Origin: Nematostella vectensis
Lineage: Eukaryota; Cnidaria; Anthozoa; Actiniaria; Edwardsiidae
NCBI RefSeq assembly: GCF_932526225.1
Contig: NC_064044.1
Location: 5,916,747 to 5,980,746, forward strand
Reading direction: 5' to 3'
Length of the DNA stretch: 64,000 nucleotides
The position numbers and the translations under genes are program-made. Of the stretch, positions 50,801 through 62,287 are shown one piece after another; position 1 is the first letter of the stretch; every line of letters begins with the position of its first letter. The notes beneath the pieces were generated by a model, which was not told the origin of the DNA, made no database searches, and saw only the letters and a program-made list of their open reading frames with translations.

Positions 50801-52847
50801 GTCCTTTATAGCATTACCATCTATGTTCCAGGTGCTATTCGGATCAACAACCCGTCCACCACCAACCTCGCCATCTTTATCTGTGGGAAGCTGGTCTTTG
50901 TATTCTACAGAATCATCATCCCCTTGGCCATTCTCTCTTTTTGGAAAACTGTAAGAATCACACAGTTCCTCTATGGAAAGTTTATCATAAACATTTACTA
51001 CATTACTTGAGTTTAACTTCCTCTAATGATATCAAATTTGGATCGCGAACCATTTCAGTTAAACCTACATATACAGGTCATGTGATTTATCAATTGATTA
51101 TATCCCTTTTGTTTTCTCTATATAACAGGTGCTGTATTTTATCATTGCGGACCTGGTGTCCAGTTACTGGCTAGCGCTGGTATTCCAGGCATCGCATGTC
51201 GTCAGTGAGGTAACCATGTTAAAAGCCTACTAGAAAACGGAGTAAAGCCCCGTGCAAATAGCAATATCGAACATTGCCATAACCGCCTCTCTCGACTGAT
51301 AGCAAGACAAAGGAAATGATGGTGAACTACTTTACATTCGGCCTTCAAAGGGGCCAGCACTATACTTGGCCAGCAGTAGTAATGTTTTTGCTGTTTGCAC
51401 GGGGTTCAAAGGTGCTTTGCTGCACCTTGCCTTTTAGCTATACTAATTGAAAGTATGCTTAACCTACAAAAAAATATTTTCTCAATCTGTTGGCTTTCAA
51501 AGCCCAACTCACCGTTACCAGAGTGTATTACATTTTTAAAATTCTGCTCCGTGAAATGCCTTCTTTGTGCTATTACTTTGTAAAATTTAATACATTTTCT
51601 ATAGCGTGGCAATGGCCAGTGGTAGAAAACGCATTATGGGTAACATGAGCTGGTTCCTTAAAGTATATATTTTTGGCTATTATGGATATTATTAAACAAG
51701 GAATGCGTTATAACAGTATAAGAAGGGAACCAGATGACTGCAATTTAAAATTATTCATTCTAGGTTGACTGGCCTGAACCAGATAAAGAAGGCAAAATAC
51801 ACCAAGACTGGTAAGGGACACGTTCCGCACAATTTGTTGCAGAAGGCTTAAAAGCAAAACTGTGGTTCTCGAAAAAACATACGCTCACAAGGAACTCACA
51901 GCACTATTGCGGTAAGGTCACGACACGTTGATGACACGCTCACGGCACGCACACGAGACACTCACGACACGATCTCGATAAGCTCACAACACTTCGAAAC
52001 ACTCGTGAGATACCATCTCGTGACACATGATTGCGGCACATTCACGAGATGCCCTGGCATAATCCATCATGGTACGCTTATAATACTCACATCTCGACAC
52101 GACGATTACGGAACGTTTATAACACACCCTAACATGCTCACGGCACGCTCACAGTTGCGATACCGTTTTTGTCTTCTTTGCCTAGGGCTGAGATGCAAAT
52201 CCAAACAACCCAAGACTACGCCACTGATAGCTGGTTCTGGAACACATTCACTGGTCAGTCAGGAGGCGTACACGTGGATGGTGATGATGATGATTCTGAG
52301 GGCGATGATGATGATGATAGTTTTGCTGCTGATGATGATGTTGATGATGATGTCAATGTCCGTTTTGATGATGATGACGACGACGACTAGGACGACGACG
52401 ATGATTATGATGATTATGATTGTTGGGGTGATGATGATGAAAATGACGGCAATAGTACACATTGCGGATGGATTAATGTTCATGATAATAATGATGATGG
52501 TTATTTTTGTATGTTGAAAAAGAATGTTTGAGATGGTATGACAATTTTTTTCGTTTTGACCAGAATGATCACCTCGATTATGATGATAATGATAATGACC
52601 ATCATATCATAACAAGCATGCTTAAATACCCGTCTTGTTTGCAGGCGCGCTGAATCACCAGACGACACATCACCTGTTCCCTGGCATCAGTCAGTTCTAC
52701 TACCCACAGATCACGCCCATAGTGCGTGATGCATGCCGGGAGTTCAACATTCGCTACAACTACAAACCGACTTTTAGTCAGGCGCTCGGCGCACACATAG
52801 AGCACCTCAGGAGACTGGGACAGAATAAAAAAACAAGACAAGAGTGA
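44833..52847 (+). CDS. Cytochrome b5-fused front-end fatty acid desaturase, 15 exons, 447 aa
   Basis: This is an ER membrane di-iron enzyme that inserts a double bond between the carboxyl end and an existing double bond of a polyunsaturated acyl chain, using its fused cytochrome b5 as electron donor. Exons are 44833-44916, 45209-45333, 45906-45971, 46407-46464, 46570-46647, 47517-47617, 48138-48234, 49005-49073, 49563-49652, 50567-50624, 50832-50950, 51129-51209, 51764-51810, 52186-52253 and 52645-52847. Phases join to 1344 nt. The b5 domain shows HPGG (heme His39) and FETYH (His62). Histidine boxes are HDASH 168-172, HVLGHH 204-209 and QTTHH 386-390, where Gln replaces the first His, the mark of front-end desaturases. 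The tail (DWAEMQIQTTQDYA, GALNHQ, HHLFP, FYYPQI) recalls Dictyostelium and kinetoplastid delta-5 enzymes more than vertebrate FADS, from memory. Regioselectivity is not decidable. Donors of exons 3 and 5 are tandemly duplicated. AATAAA words lie about 385 bp after the stop. Confidence 0.94.
45966..46010 (+). repeat. Direct duplication of the desaturase exon 3 donor
   Basis: The junction GACTGG / GTAGGTGAAAAAAAT occurs twice in tandem with a 22-bp period. The second copy is fully intronic but is an identical donor. Confidence 0.92.
46639..46750 (+). repeat. Duplicated desaturase exon 5 donor, two good copies and one decayed
   Basis: The junction TATTCACAG / GTAAATT is at 46639, repeats exactly at 46671, and returns as TATTCATAGTAAATTGCTCA at 46726. 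The following word GAGCATTAG / GCTCATTAG is also shared between the first and third copies. Confidence 0.9.
49271..49367 (-). mobile_element. MITE family B, copy 3, end fragment
   Basis: On the minus strand this reads GGACCTTAAACAATGACGAC through a TGCATTCTGTCTGATATACA-type stretch to CAGCCGTTTT-like sequence. It matches the left part of the copy at 21435. It sits in the intron between desaturase exons 8 and 9. Confidence 0.75.
50242..50442. mobile_element. 200-bp MITE-like element in desaturase intron 9
   Basis: The left end GATAGGGACGCTCGCCG is matched by inverted CGACGAGCATCCCCTATC at the right. The inside is rich in GGTATTTTTTAGGG words. Confidence 0.7.
52276..52460 (+). repeat. GAT-rich microsatellite in the last desaturase intron
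   Basis: Imperfect GATGATGAT tracts generate Asp-rich, Met-rich and Ile-rich artefact frames. Confidence 0.92.
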
Positions 52848-55800
52848 CGTTATGTGCTAAGTCACGTGATGGCTCTGTTGTCGAAATGATTGCTTGGTGG
52901 GCCAGCGTTCTTTGTGTTCGCTTTCTAACAAGGCCAGTTTAACAATTGATCGGCGGTTTCGCGGCGCCGAGGCATGAATTTAACGAAACGGTTAATATTT
53001 AACATTTGTCTTCTCAAGGCTTGCTCGGCAAGATAATATTCTTATGCTTGTGACGATTAGTTGGGGAAGGACTTATTTTTTTATACTTTTGTATTACTAA
53101 GTTTCAAACTAACTGCTTTTTTTAGTTTTGTGCAACCTCGAGAACGTTTCTAAGAGGCACTTACATTTGCACGCTACGCTGACACGCTAAAAGAGTGTTA
53201 TATCATACTTACATTAAAAAAGTTCAAAAAAATAAATAATAAAATTAAGCAGAATAAACATAATAACTATCTAGGTTTATTAAAGTACCTGTCGGATAAA
53301 TGCAATATTGTTCTAGCCTTGGATGGGAACAGATTGAAGTAGTCTGTTTTTACACTATTCTCCGCTGTTTCAATGCGAACGTTATTCCTCGTTGAAGTAC
53401 TTTCTGTCTAATATTTGCACATTTTTCTTTATTTATACAATTGAGCGAAACACGTACCAACTTCTATTAATTTATAGAAGATGGTTTCACTTTTTTCAGA
53501 GTACTGTTATTGACCAACGCTGTCCCCTTATCAATGTTGTAAGTCCCTACCACTTTCCCCACTTCTTCAGAATCAATATTTATAAGCGTTAGATGCCACG
53601 GTTTGAATAGTCTCATTGCGGGCACTTTTTTGTAGTGATTCATTGGGGCTGGCGGCAAACCAGCCGCCAGCCCCAATGAATTAAAAATTCATATTTTATT
53701 TTTAGGGTTTTCTTTACTTATATATTGCATTGTAGTGTTGGAAGCACTCAGGTAACAAACAGGAAATTTCCATGACAAACAAAAGGTAAAAAAAAAAAAA
53801 AAACGTTTGTTACTCCAGGCTTACAAGCGCGGTTTTCTCAGCAAATAGGGCATTAGTAATATAGGGAGTTTTAAGTTAAGATTATGCCACAGATTAGGAA
53901 CTTTCAAAACACTAAATGCTCAGGCTCTTTTTAATAAAGTGTTGTTTTTTTTTGTTCGAATGTTCAAATGATTCCCGCTTTAGGCGAGATTTTAAACTTT
54001 TAACACATTGCTTTCTTTTTATAAAGCCGATATAGTTCTGTCTATATTACAAATGGCTTTGGATAAGAGTTAAGTCAAGAGTATTTGAATTATTGATAAA
54101 AAGACAGAGCTAGACAAGAACTGCTTAATGGCTATTTCAATTTATTAATGGAAAAGATAAATCAGATAAAGAAAGTTCTCGAAAGTTTCAGATTTTCCAA
54201 CGCTTAACCGTAACTACCTTTGTCTTGGATTCCTTATAATTATTGCATTGTTATTTGCATCCCTGTATGAGTCAGATTTTGTGCTAGAGAGTATCAGCGT
54301 CAGGTAAGAATATTTTTCGGATAATTGTCATTGTTGATGGGTGCTAAAAAGTAGTTCACCAACATGTCTCTTGTCTTCTGTTCAACCGATCGTTAGCAAT
54401 ACCAATTACTGATTTAGAGAAGACGAATCCCCGCCATTTTACATCTAAAAGTACGTTTCCATCAATTGGTGACTGAGATACTTTCTATCAAATGTTGTTC
54501 ATAAAATATTAGACTCATACCGTGGATGTTTTTTTAAGGTGTCTTGTTCTATTTTGAAATGTAATCAATAATAAAGAAGGGATTGATCTAAATTCTATAA
54601 GGCTCCGTTTCTAAAAACGTTGCTTCCACTCCATAAATGAAATGGAAGAATGTGGTCAATCACCTAATGGTAGTTGTCCTTCCTTAGCTACATAAATTGA
54701 CCACGCCTTTGTCTATCTGGAATCTCTAGAATAGTTTGACTATATGACATGTGAACTTCTTGTGTATTGAAAGAATAATTATTCGCCCTTGTGTTCTGAC
54801 TGAAACCCGCCATTTCGTTCACATGTTGATGGTGACCGTCATTAAGGATATTCCCACTTTGAGTTGTCCGGGAGAAACATTAGGTAAGTTCCCGCTATGC
54901 AAAACCTAACGGCCTCTAAACATTTGTCGTCGCTACATTTGATGTATTAGCAAATACCATTTGACGAAGAAGTAGGAGGATTTTGTAATGATTTTAAGAA
55001 AGATTAAATTTTTGTTTCTTTTACTTTGTTTTGCTTCTCTTAATTTCACCTATCTAAAAACTGGTTTAATAGTTCCGTTCAGGTCGACACGTTTGTACTT
55101 TAAAATTAACAGATAATGGCGTTTTTTCCCCTAATTATTGCCCTTTTTGTGTACACATTTTCGAAACCTGTCAGATCAAGGTGAAAATTAAAATGAAATT
55201 GGCTGCATAAGAAATAAGACAGTTACGAGTTAAACAAGAGTTAAATTGTCGAAAGCGTAAGTATATATTTTTATTTCGCATCTTTCTGTTTTTTTTTATA
55301 TAACCACATTATGCATATCATCTTAATAATCGTTAAAATCCTTTGGTGATCAAGCTAGCTTTATATCATAGCATACGAGTTTGATGCCCTTACGCTTATA
55401 ATCTAAGAATGCAAATACGCACTGTAGAAAGTTGTGCTTTGAGTGTACTCTACCGAAAACCAAATAAGTTAAAAAGACACTTGTTTGAGATGTCGCTTTG
55501 GACCCTTGCCTTTACGAATAAGGACGTTTTAAGGTTCCATGTCTCATAGCACATCATTGACCTGTATTTGGGGACGTAAAAAAAGACGCTAAGATACACT
55601 CGCCTGTGGTACCATATTGGGTTACAGTGCTTATACACTAAATCGCCTTTAAAATCACGAAGGATTATTTTAGGTACATACGCCATAGGTGATATGTTGT
55701 ATACTAAATGGATCCTAAACAGGAATTTGTGGGTTTCGTTAATACATTTGTGGATCATTTTCAGGTAATTTGCCCTAGCTTTTAGTGGTATTACTGACCT

Positions 55801-57789
55801 TTTAAGACGTCCCAGTCGATTGGGGGGAAGGGGAGGGGCGGTATTTACCAACTCCCATTTACCCACTATTTACTTCCCTAACTCCTCCCCCCCCCCCCCC
55901 TTATCTACGGCAGCCGGTATTTACACCTTTTCACCGTTTGATAGAACGGCCTTTTAAGACAGATCAGAAATAAGATACAAATTTTGTTTGAGCAAATGGA
56001 AATTGATTGAAAATAGTACTTTCAGGTTTGGAACAGGCTGTGCCCTTACTAAAACCTTGAAATTTCATATATAAAAACTAGGACCTTTCCATTAAATATA
56101 TTTTACGGAGAATTGGTTAGTTTCTTTTTTTCACGCATGGCTAAGTAATCAGGTAGATTTTTCGTTGTTTTATTTGTTACACATTTTTCATGTTTTATTA
56201 ATCTTTCTTAGAAGAAGCGTATGCGAGTGCCTCTTTAATATATATAAGCGCTAGGATTAAAAAGGTACCGACTCTGCTGACAAATAAAAATATATAATGA
56301 GCAACCTAACTGACAACAAAATATATACATCGAGCAGGAAAAATACGTACCTCCCCCAACTGATATTATATCAGACCACTGTAAACCAGAGGCAGGTGGG
56401 ACTTAGTCACTCTATGTTATCATCTCTTGCCGTTGATATTATGTTAAATTTCAAGAAGCTTGTTCTTATGGTTCCTTTCTTATAGTATACTTTTAAATGC
56501 ATTGCTGTCGCACCCCAAACCTTTTCCATGTAAAACCCTTTTCAATTGTGTGTCCCGAAAACTTATTATCTTGTGCTGGTTGATACTTCAAACACCAAGC
56601 TTGTGTAACGTTAATTTGACATTTTATATACCTCTATCCACCACTAGATTGTGTTTCCAAAAAAACGTAATTTCTTGTGTGGGCAAATAATTCAAATGCC
56701 AAAAACATGCATAATGTTCTTCTGTCTTTATTTCATATGTTAGAAATTAAAACCAACGTGTTAATTCGCTGGCCTTGCCACTATATAATGACATGAAAAA
56801 CCCACGGAAAATCCAATATACTTAGAGATGATCGTAACACGTATTTAGAGAAAGAAGTGAAGGCAGCAGAGCACTCAAAACGAGGTTTCGTTCTGTATTG
56901 AAACAAAGGGGCTGTGTGGAGGGAAATAATAATAACATCAAAAGAAAGAAGAGGAAGAAGGAGGAGGAGGAGGAAAAGAAGAAGAACGCTAAGGCAGCGT
57001 TTATCACTGTTTTCAAGAAAAAAAACGCGGATTAAGTAGAGCAAATCTTTTTTTAAATAACTTTTCAATTCCGAATTATACACGGTATCACGATTTTCAA
57101 GCTCTTAATTTCTTTTCATTCGACAAATGAAGTTTAGAAAGCTCTATGAGCTCGTATGTCAATAATGCCCGCAAACTAATAAACGGCCGGAGAATTGGCA
57201 GTTTCGACTGATTCGAAATTTTAACATCACCACAAATGCAGTAATTCTCATAAGTTTTATTGTGAGATAAAAAAGAAATGAAAATATCATTGTGTAACAC
57301 TTAATAATTTTCAGAGTTAGAAAGCAAAATGTTTTTCATTTTTTTTTCATTTTGAACGCAAACAACAATTAAAGCGCAAATAAGGAAATAAGAAGAGGGC
57401 TTTATTTTTTTATCAAAGCCAAATTTTAAATGAAAATCAAATTCAAATTTTGTATCTTTAAAATACAAAATATTGAAGGCGGAGTATTATACGGATCCGA
57501 CGCGCCTTCCCGTGCCAACCTTGCCAAATGTTTTAGGAAATAATGAAGTCCAAAAAAAGGATGAAAGAAATGAAGTTAGTGATTGACATGAACTTGGATA
57601 GCCAACAGGCGTCACAAAAAAGTTTCATTGCGCTTCAGAACACGACGGAACTACCTCTAGGGTAATCCGCTCGTTTCAATAAAAAAAAAACACTCTGCGC
57701 AACTCGCAAACAAACCAAAACGTGTTCATGATTAAGTTTTCAGATCACGCCGCATTATAAATTTACTTACTTTTTCCGTTGTAGAAACC
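52848..57789. other. Intergenic region upstream of the GPCR
   Basis: About 5 kb of AT-rich sequence without a recognisable gene. It contains a perfect GC-rich hairpin at 53638, poly-A, poly-C and GA-rich tracts, and the desaturase 3' UTR at its left end. The 138-codon minus frame at 55450-55866 has no family resemblance. The GPCR coding exon follows an acceptor (GTTGTAG at 57784), so a 5' UTR exon probably lies upstream. Confidence 0.55.
53638..53681. repeat. Perfect 19-bp-stem hairpin, 6-nt loop
   Basis: ATTCATTGGGGCTGGCGGC, loop AAACCA, then the exact complement. It is strikingly GC-rich within AT-rich flanks. It is too short for a typical animal pre-miRNA and has no U-run to act as a terminator. 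The role is unknown. Confidence 0.85.
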
Positions 57790-59727
57790 ATGAAAAGCAC
57801 AGAAAACTTTCGCATGGAGATGGAGGCGAGAAGCACGGCCTTGGTTGTCATAGAGACATCGATCCTCTTGCTCATCACTGTCAGTACGTTGCTTGGAAAC
57901 CTTATGGTTTGCTGGGCGGTTTATAACAGCAAGACGCTACGTACGGTTGCAAACATCTACATAATTGTACTGGCGATATGTGATATTCTGATGGGGGTCC
58001 TGTGTATGCCGCTTTCATTAGAGGTATGGTGCTGGGTGGGTGATGCTACCTTTTTCTCATTATCCTCTTCCACTCTAATCCTCCCATTCCCCTTCTTCCC
58101 TCCATTCCCTCCCTCTATCCCCTCTATCCCCTCATTTTCCACTCTCCTCGTCCCCCTCCCTTACGCCATCCCATCAAGCCCTCCTTCGCTTCCATTCTCC
58201 TTCCTCCATCGGTTCTTTCTTTTCTAGACTCATCATCCACATTTCCTCTCCCCAGGTGTTTATAACGGCGTGTTTCAAGCACGGGTACAACGTCGTCCAA
58301 TTCCAAGGTTTCTTCTCTTTCTTCCTCTCACTCGCCTCTCTACAGACCATGACAGCGACAGCAGTGAACCGCTACTTGAAAATCGTCAAGCCCGAACACC
58401 ACCGAAAGTACTGCACAATGAAAGCTACCCTTATCACAATACTCGTCACTTTCGTCCTTGCAGGCTCTGGTGCAAGTCTGCCACTGATAGGGGGCTTTGC
58501 AGATTACATGTTCCATTATGGAAAAGTCTTCTCGTATATTAACTACTACACAAACACCGCAGCTTATATATATACCATCCTATTGAAGATAGTCTACATT
58601 ACAGTTCCGACGCTCATTTCCCTGTTTTGTTATTATAAGATTTTTACTACGGTTAAAGCCCATGCAGCGGATATGGAGAGTAACAGAGGGGCGGGACGTG
58701 GTGGAATGAACGTGGAGGAGATTAGGATTTCTAAGGTGAATATATTATTATAGGTGGGGCCTTTTTCAAGGTCTACATTTGAGAATATCGGATGTATACG
58801 TAACATGTTTGATGTGTTTATAAAATTTAACATCAACCACACCTTTTTTCTATCCGCACGGCATCTCCACTAGCGTTAACTCTCGTAAGCAGAGAGCTTT
58901 TCGAATCCCCCGTTTTGTATGCCGTCGTCCAGTTTAAACTTCGCCTCTATTCTCCCTTGTAAGCGAACAATCGATAGTTTCTTGGTGTTACGGAGCACCA
59001 GCACCAAAAACACAATGGAACAAAAGCCAAAAACAAAGACCTTAGAACGAGACAATAGAATAGAGTACAAAGGCCTTGAGCACCAAAAACAAAGCTCTCC
59101 AGACCGCACCAATTAATACCCGAACAATCACTCCTTAAGCGGACGCGGTCACCTAAAAAATGAGATTTTTTATGCCTTATCCTTTTTCTCAGAAGTGTCC
59201 AAATTTGGTTGGTATGACAATAAAAAATGGTTTGTTGGTATGCCAATAAATAGCTAATTGGCTTAATTTGTGTTCCAATAAGAACCTTTTATCCTTTAAT
59301 TCTCAAATACCTGATCTGCAAACAGAAGGTCACTCCTATTTTAGATAGATTTATCATTGTCTATTTTTATCAGGTGCTGTTTGCGACTGTTCTGGGGTTC
59401 GTGCTCTGTTGGACACCTGTCGCGATCATCGACATGATTGATACTTTTAGCGACTACTCCCTTGTGTCTCCCAGGCAAATCTATCTGTTCTACATCTACA
59501 TGGGCTATGGGAGCAGCGCTATCAATCCCTGGATCTATGGTATACTAAACAAATCCTTCCGCAGAGAATTTCTCAAGCTACTGCGCCTCAGGTTTCACAG
59601 CAGTCCTGGTTCAGAGGGGACTTCTCATGTTGAGAACTCAGCGATGGGGGCAACCTCTGCAGTCCGCACGGCATATTTACTAAAGATCACTAAAGTGTCC
59701 TCCATAGCACCTAGTAGCACTACATAA
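57790..59727 (+). CDS. Class A (rhodopsin-like) G protein-coupled receptor, 3 exons, 355 aa
   Basis: This is a seven-transmembrane receptor at the plasma membrane; the ligand is unknown. Exons are 57790-58023, 58256-58735 and 59374-59727, all phase 0, totalling 1068 nt. Class A marks are GNLMV in TM1, LAICD in TM2, NRY at 116-118 in place of DRY, the proline in TVPTL and the tyrosine pair YYKIF in TM5, CWTP at 250-253 in TM6, and NPWIYGILNKSF at 289-300 in TM7 and helix 8. NRY and the GILNKSFRREF end recall melatonin receptor-like sequences, but this is weak evidence. The usual cysteine 25 residues before the NRY arginine is Val, and the second extracellular loop has no Cys, so the canonical disulfide appears absent. 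The TM4 Trp is also missing. Exon 1 begins 5 bp before the ATG, after an acceptor. Confidence 0.92.
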
Positions 59728-60083
59728 GTGTATTGAGACCTATTTACTGTCCTACGAACGCCTCTCGTCACATATGGCCTTCAGAGAACTTCTCCATTTT
59801 CCCTTATCTTTTGCAACAGCCCGTGCCTCCTCCCAAGAGCGCACCAGCCACCACCTCTACTCTCTTTTTCCACCTGTTACCTCCCCGTCGTTCCTCTTCC
59901 TCTTCGGGTGCCACTTCATTGTCACGCTTCTGTTATAACTCTATATTGCCTCAGCCGATCATCTTCCATCTTTCTGATTTTGTCTTTAAGCGACTTGAAA
60001 CCGCAGATAAACCATAAAGTTGACGAGACTTTTGAAGGAGATCCACCCAATTATCTCCTCAATGTCTTAATATAGGGACTTAT

Positions 60084-60256
60084 ACTAAGAAGTCACGTTA
60101 TTTTTTGAGTCGCCATAATTAACGCAGAAATGAATTTGGCCATCACGCCAGAGATCGATGAAAATTGTTCCAATGAAAATGGCCCTTTTCAAAAAAAAAA
60201 AATGCTTTTTACTATCCATAGTTTTGTCAACCAAAAAGTAACGTGATTTCTTAGTG
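60084..60256. mobile_element. 173-bp MITE with CACTAAGAAATCACGTTA-type ends
   Basis: The left end ACTAAGAAGTCACGTTATTT and inverted right end AAAGTAACGTGATTTCTTAG match with few changes. TA lies outside both ends, suggesting Tc1/mariner-type mobilisation. Confidence 0.82.
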
Positions 60257-62172
60257 TATGTTGCCTATGGAAACCAAAGCTCGAAAGCCTGTCCTGAACA
60301 TTTGGGGCTGGATAAAGGATTCCAGCAAACTTCCAAAGAGGCATGTTTTCTCTACGGTTTTAGTAGGTAACTAAACAATGAGAGTACAGAAGTCAGCGTG
60401 TATAGATTCTTTTGCAATCTCCTAGGGCAGCCTAGCTCAAGATGATATAAATATATAAACAACCGCTGTCTTGTCCTGCCTGTGTTGCCATATGGACAGG
60501 GTATATGTTTCTTGAATGCGTGATGTCTATTCGAACAGAGCGCAAGCCACGCTCAGCGATACTTTTCTTTTAGATAAAATTCTAATCACCATGTATAAAG
60601 AAATAGGTGGTTTGTGTATAAAGAAACAGAAGCATGTTGTGACAACGCAGAACTGCGTATGCTACATCTGTTGCGCATCTTGTTTGCGCACGTTGCTTTA
60701 AAGTCCATATAACCTTTCAGAGTTGATAGACTTTGTCAATTCTTTATGTTTTCATCTTCCGAATGGTATGTGGTTTGTATGGACCCTATAAAACACGCGT
60801 TCGCGCAAATAACTCAAATCTGTAATATTGAGGTATTTTGGTCAACCTTCGGAAAAAAAGGCCGTGAACTGAAAGGCCTGGGTCCAGTCATTTGTGACGT
60901 AGATCGAGATGTCAACAAAATTACATGAGAAAACACATGCGCGCGCTAAACGGGTTCCCGTCTTCATGTCTTCTTAGTTATATTGTTGAAGAACGTTGTG
61001 TGGTTACAACTTTTACAGTCATCTTTATATCTCATCCCGGCCGTCAACTGATTATTCAACTTCAGAAAACAAATCTGCAAAATTTAGCAGATATTTTTTG
61101 GTCTTTGAATTGCTTTTGCATTGTGCGCGAGCGCTGCATTCGCAATCAAGAATGGCGACATTCTCACGAGCGCGCGCTCGTACAACCTACAACAAAACGA
61201 TATTTTCTTTTTTGGCATACAATTTTCGACTTTAAATTATTCTTCGCCTCATTGTGGGTAGCATTGCAAAAGAAAACAATTCGCCAATATTTTGTGGTAT
61301 TGCCGTCTCTGAATTTTAACGAATTTAAGGAAAATACGTTGTTTCAGATTTCCCCGCCAAAACTTGGAATTATTCACTCGATTCAATCTCCTTTCGCTCG
61401 GCCAGGAAAATTTTCAAAGATCTGTAGTAAATCTGTAGAAATTCTGTTATTGCAAGGTTGTAGAATAAACCGTGGCCTACGGAAAACTCGTGACACATGG
61501 CCTTTAATAATAATTTCTTTTTCTGTCCGCTCACTGTACGCTTGACGTGCCAGTGTTTTTATGATTTACCCTTATTGTATTCATTTAAGATGTCAAGACT
61601 TTAACTTGGGATTCCTGTGCTGCTTAATCCAAGCTACCGCTGACCCGTGTGTAGTATCTTAGAGGAAGAGAAAAATGTCTCTTACACGAATCTTGAGTTC
61701 TGCAATATCTCGCCAAAAACAGGTAAAATATAGCTCCTTATGGCCTCGTGATTTGTTTCCAAGATACAAGTATGGATTAAAACCCTAGATTTCGCGAATA
61801 CGCACAAACAGGTTCCACGATAAGTTTATACTTAAGTTACTGTTTTTCTTCCAGTTCTAAATTTCAAATTTCTTGGAAACAAACAGTAACTTTATGTTAA
61901 TAATATTTAATCGCCGTTAGCGATGGCTTTTCTCTGTAATGCAATTCATAAGTGTAGAGCCTGGAAAGCAAAGAATGTGAGCTGTATTGTAGCTTAGTGT
62001 AATACTGTATTTTTATATTTTTAGTATAAATCCACTCACATAGGCTATCACGAATCTTTGATTGCCTCCCATACGAAAGCTGGTATTTTCGCGCCTAAAG
62101 CTGTTATTCATTACAGAGAATTATTAAATCGTAATTTTTTCGAGGGTAGTATATGAATGGATTTACACTAAA

Positions 62173-62287
62173 ACAATTAGACTACTTGATCTAGTTTTCT
62201 ACGAGTCAAATAGGGCTCAACTCGGGGCTACGTGCCTCGTTGACTATCTATTGACTCGTAGAAAACTCGAACTCCTAGTCTAATTGT
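62173..62287. repeat. 115-bp inverted repeat (MITE-like)
   Basis: Arms ACAATTAGACTACTTGATCT and GTTTTCTACGAGTCAAATAG are matched by the inverted sequence ending CTAGTCTAATTGT. The centre is about 25 bp. Confidence 0.8.

Noticed and set aside
52005-52517. 170-codon frame rich in Met and Ile
   Set aside because: It overlaps desaturase exon 14 in another frame and then the GAT microsatellite.
55450-55866. 138-codon minus-strand frame
   Set aside because: No recognisable domain, no splice context and no neighbouring exon.
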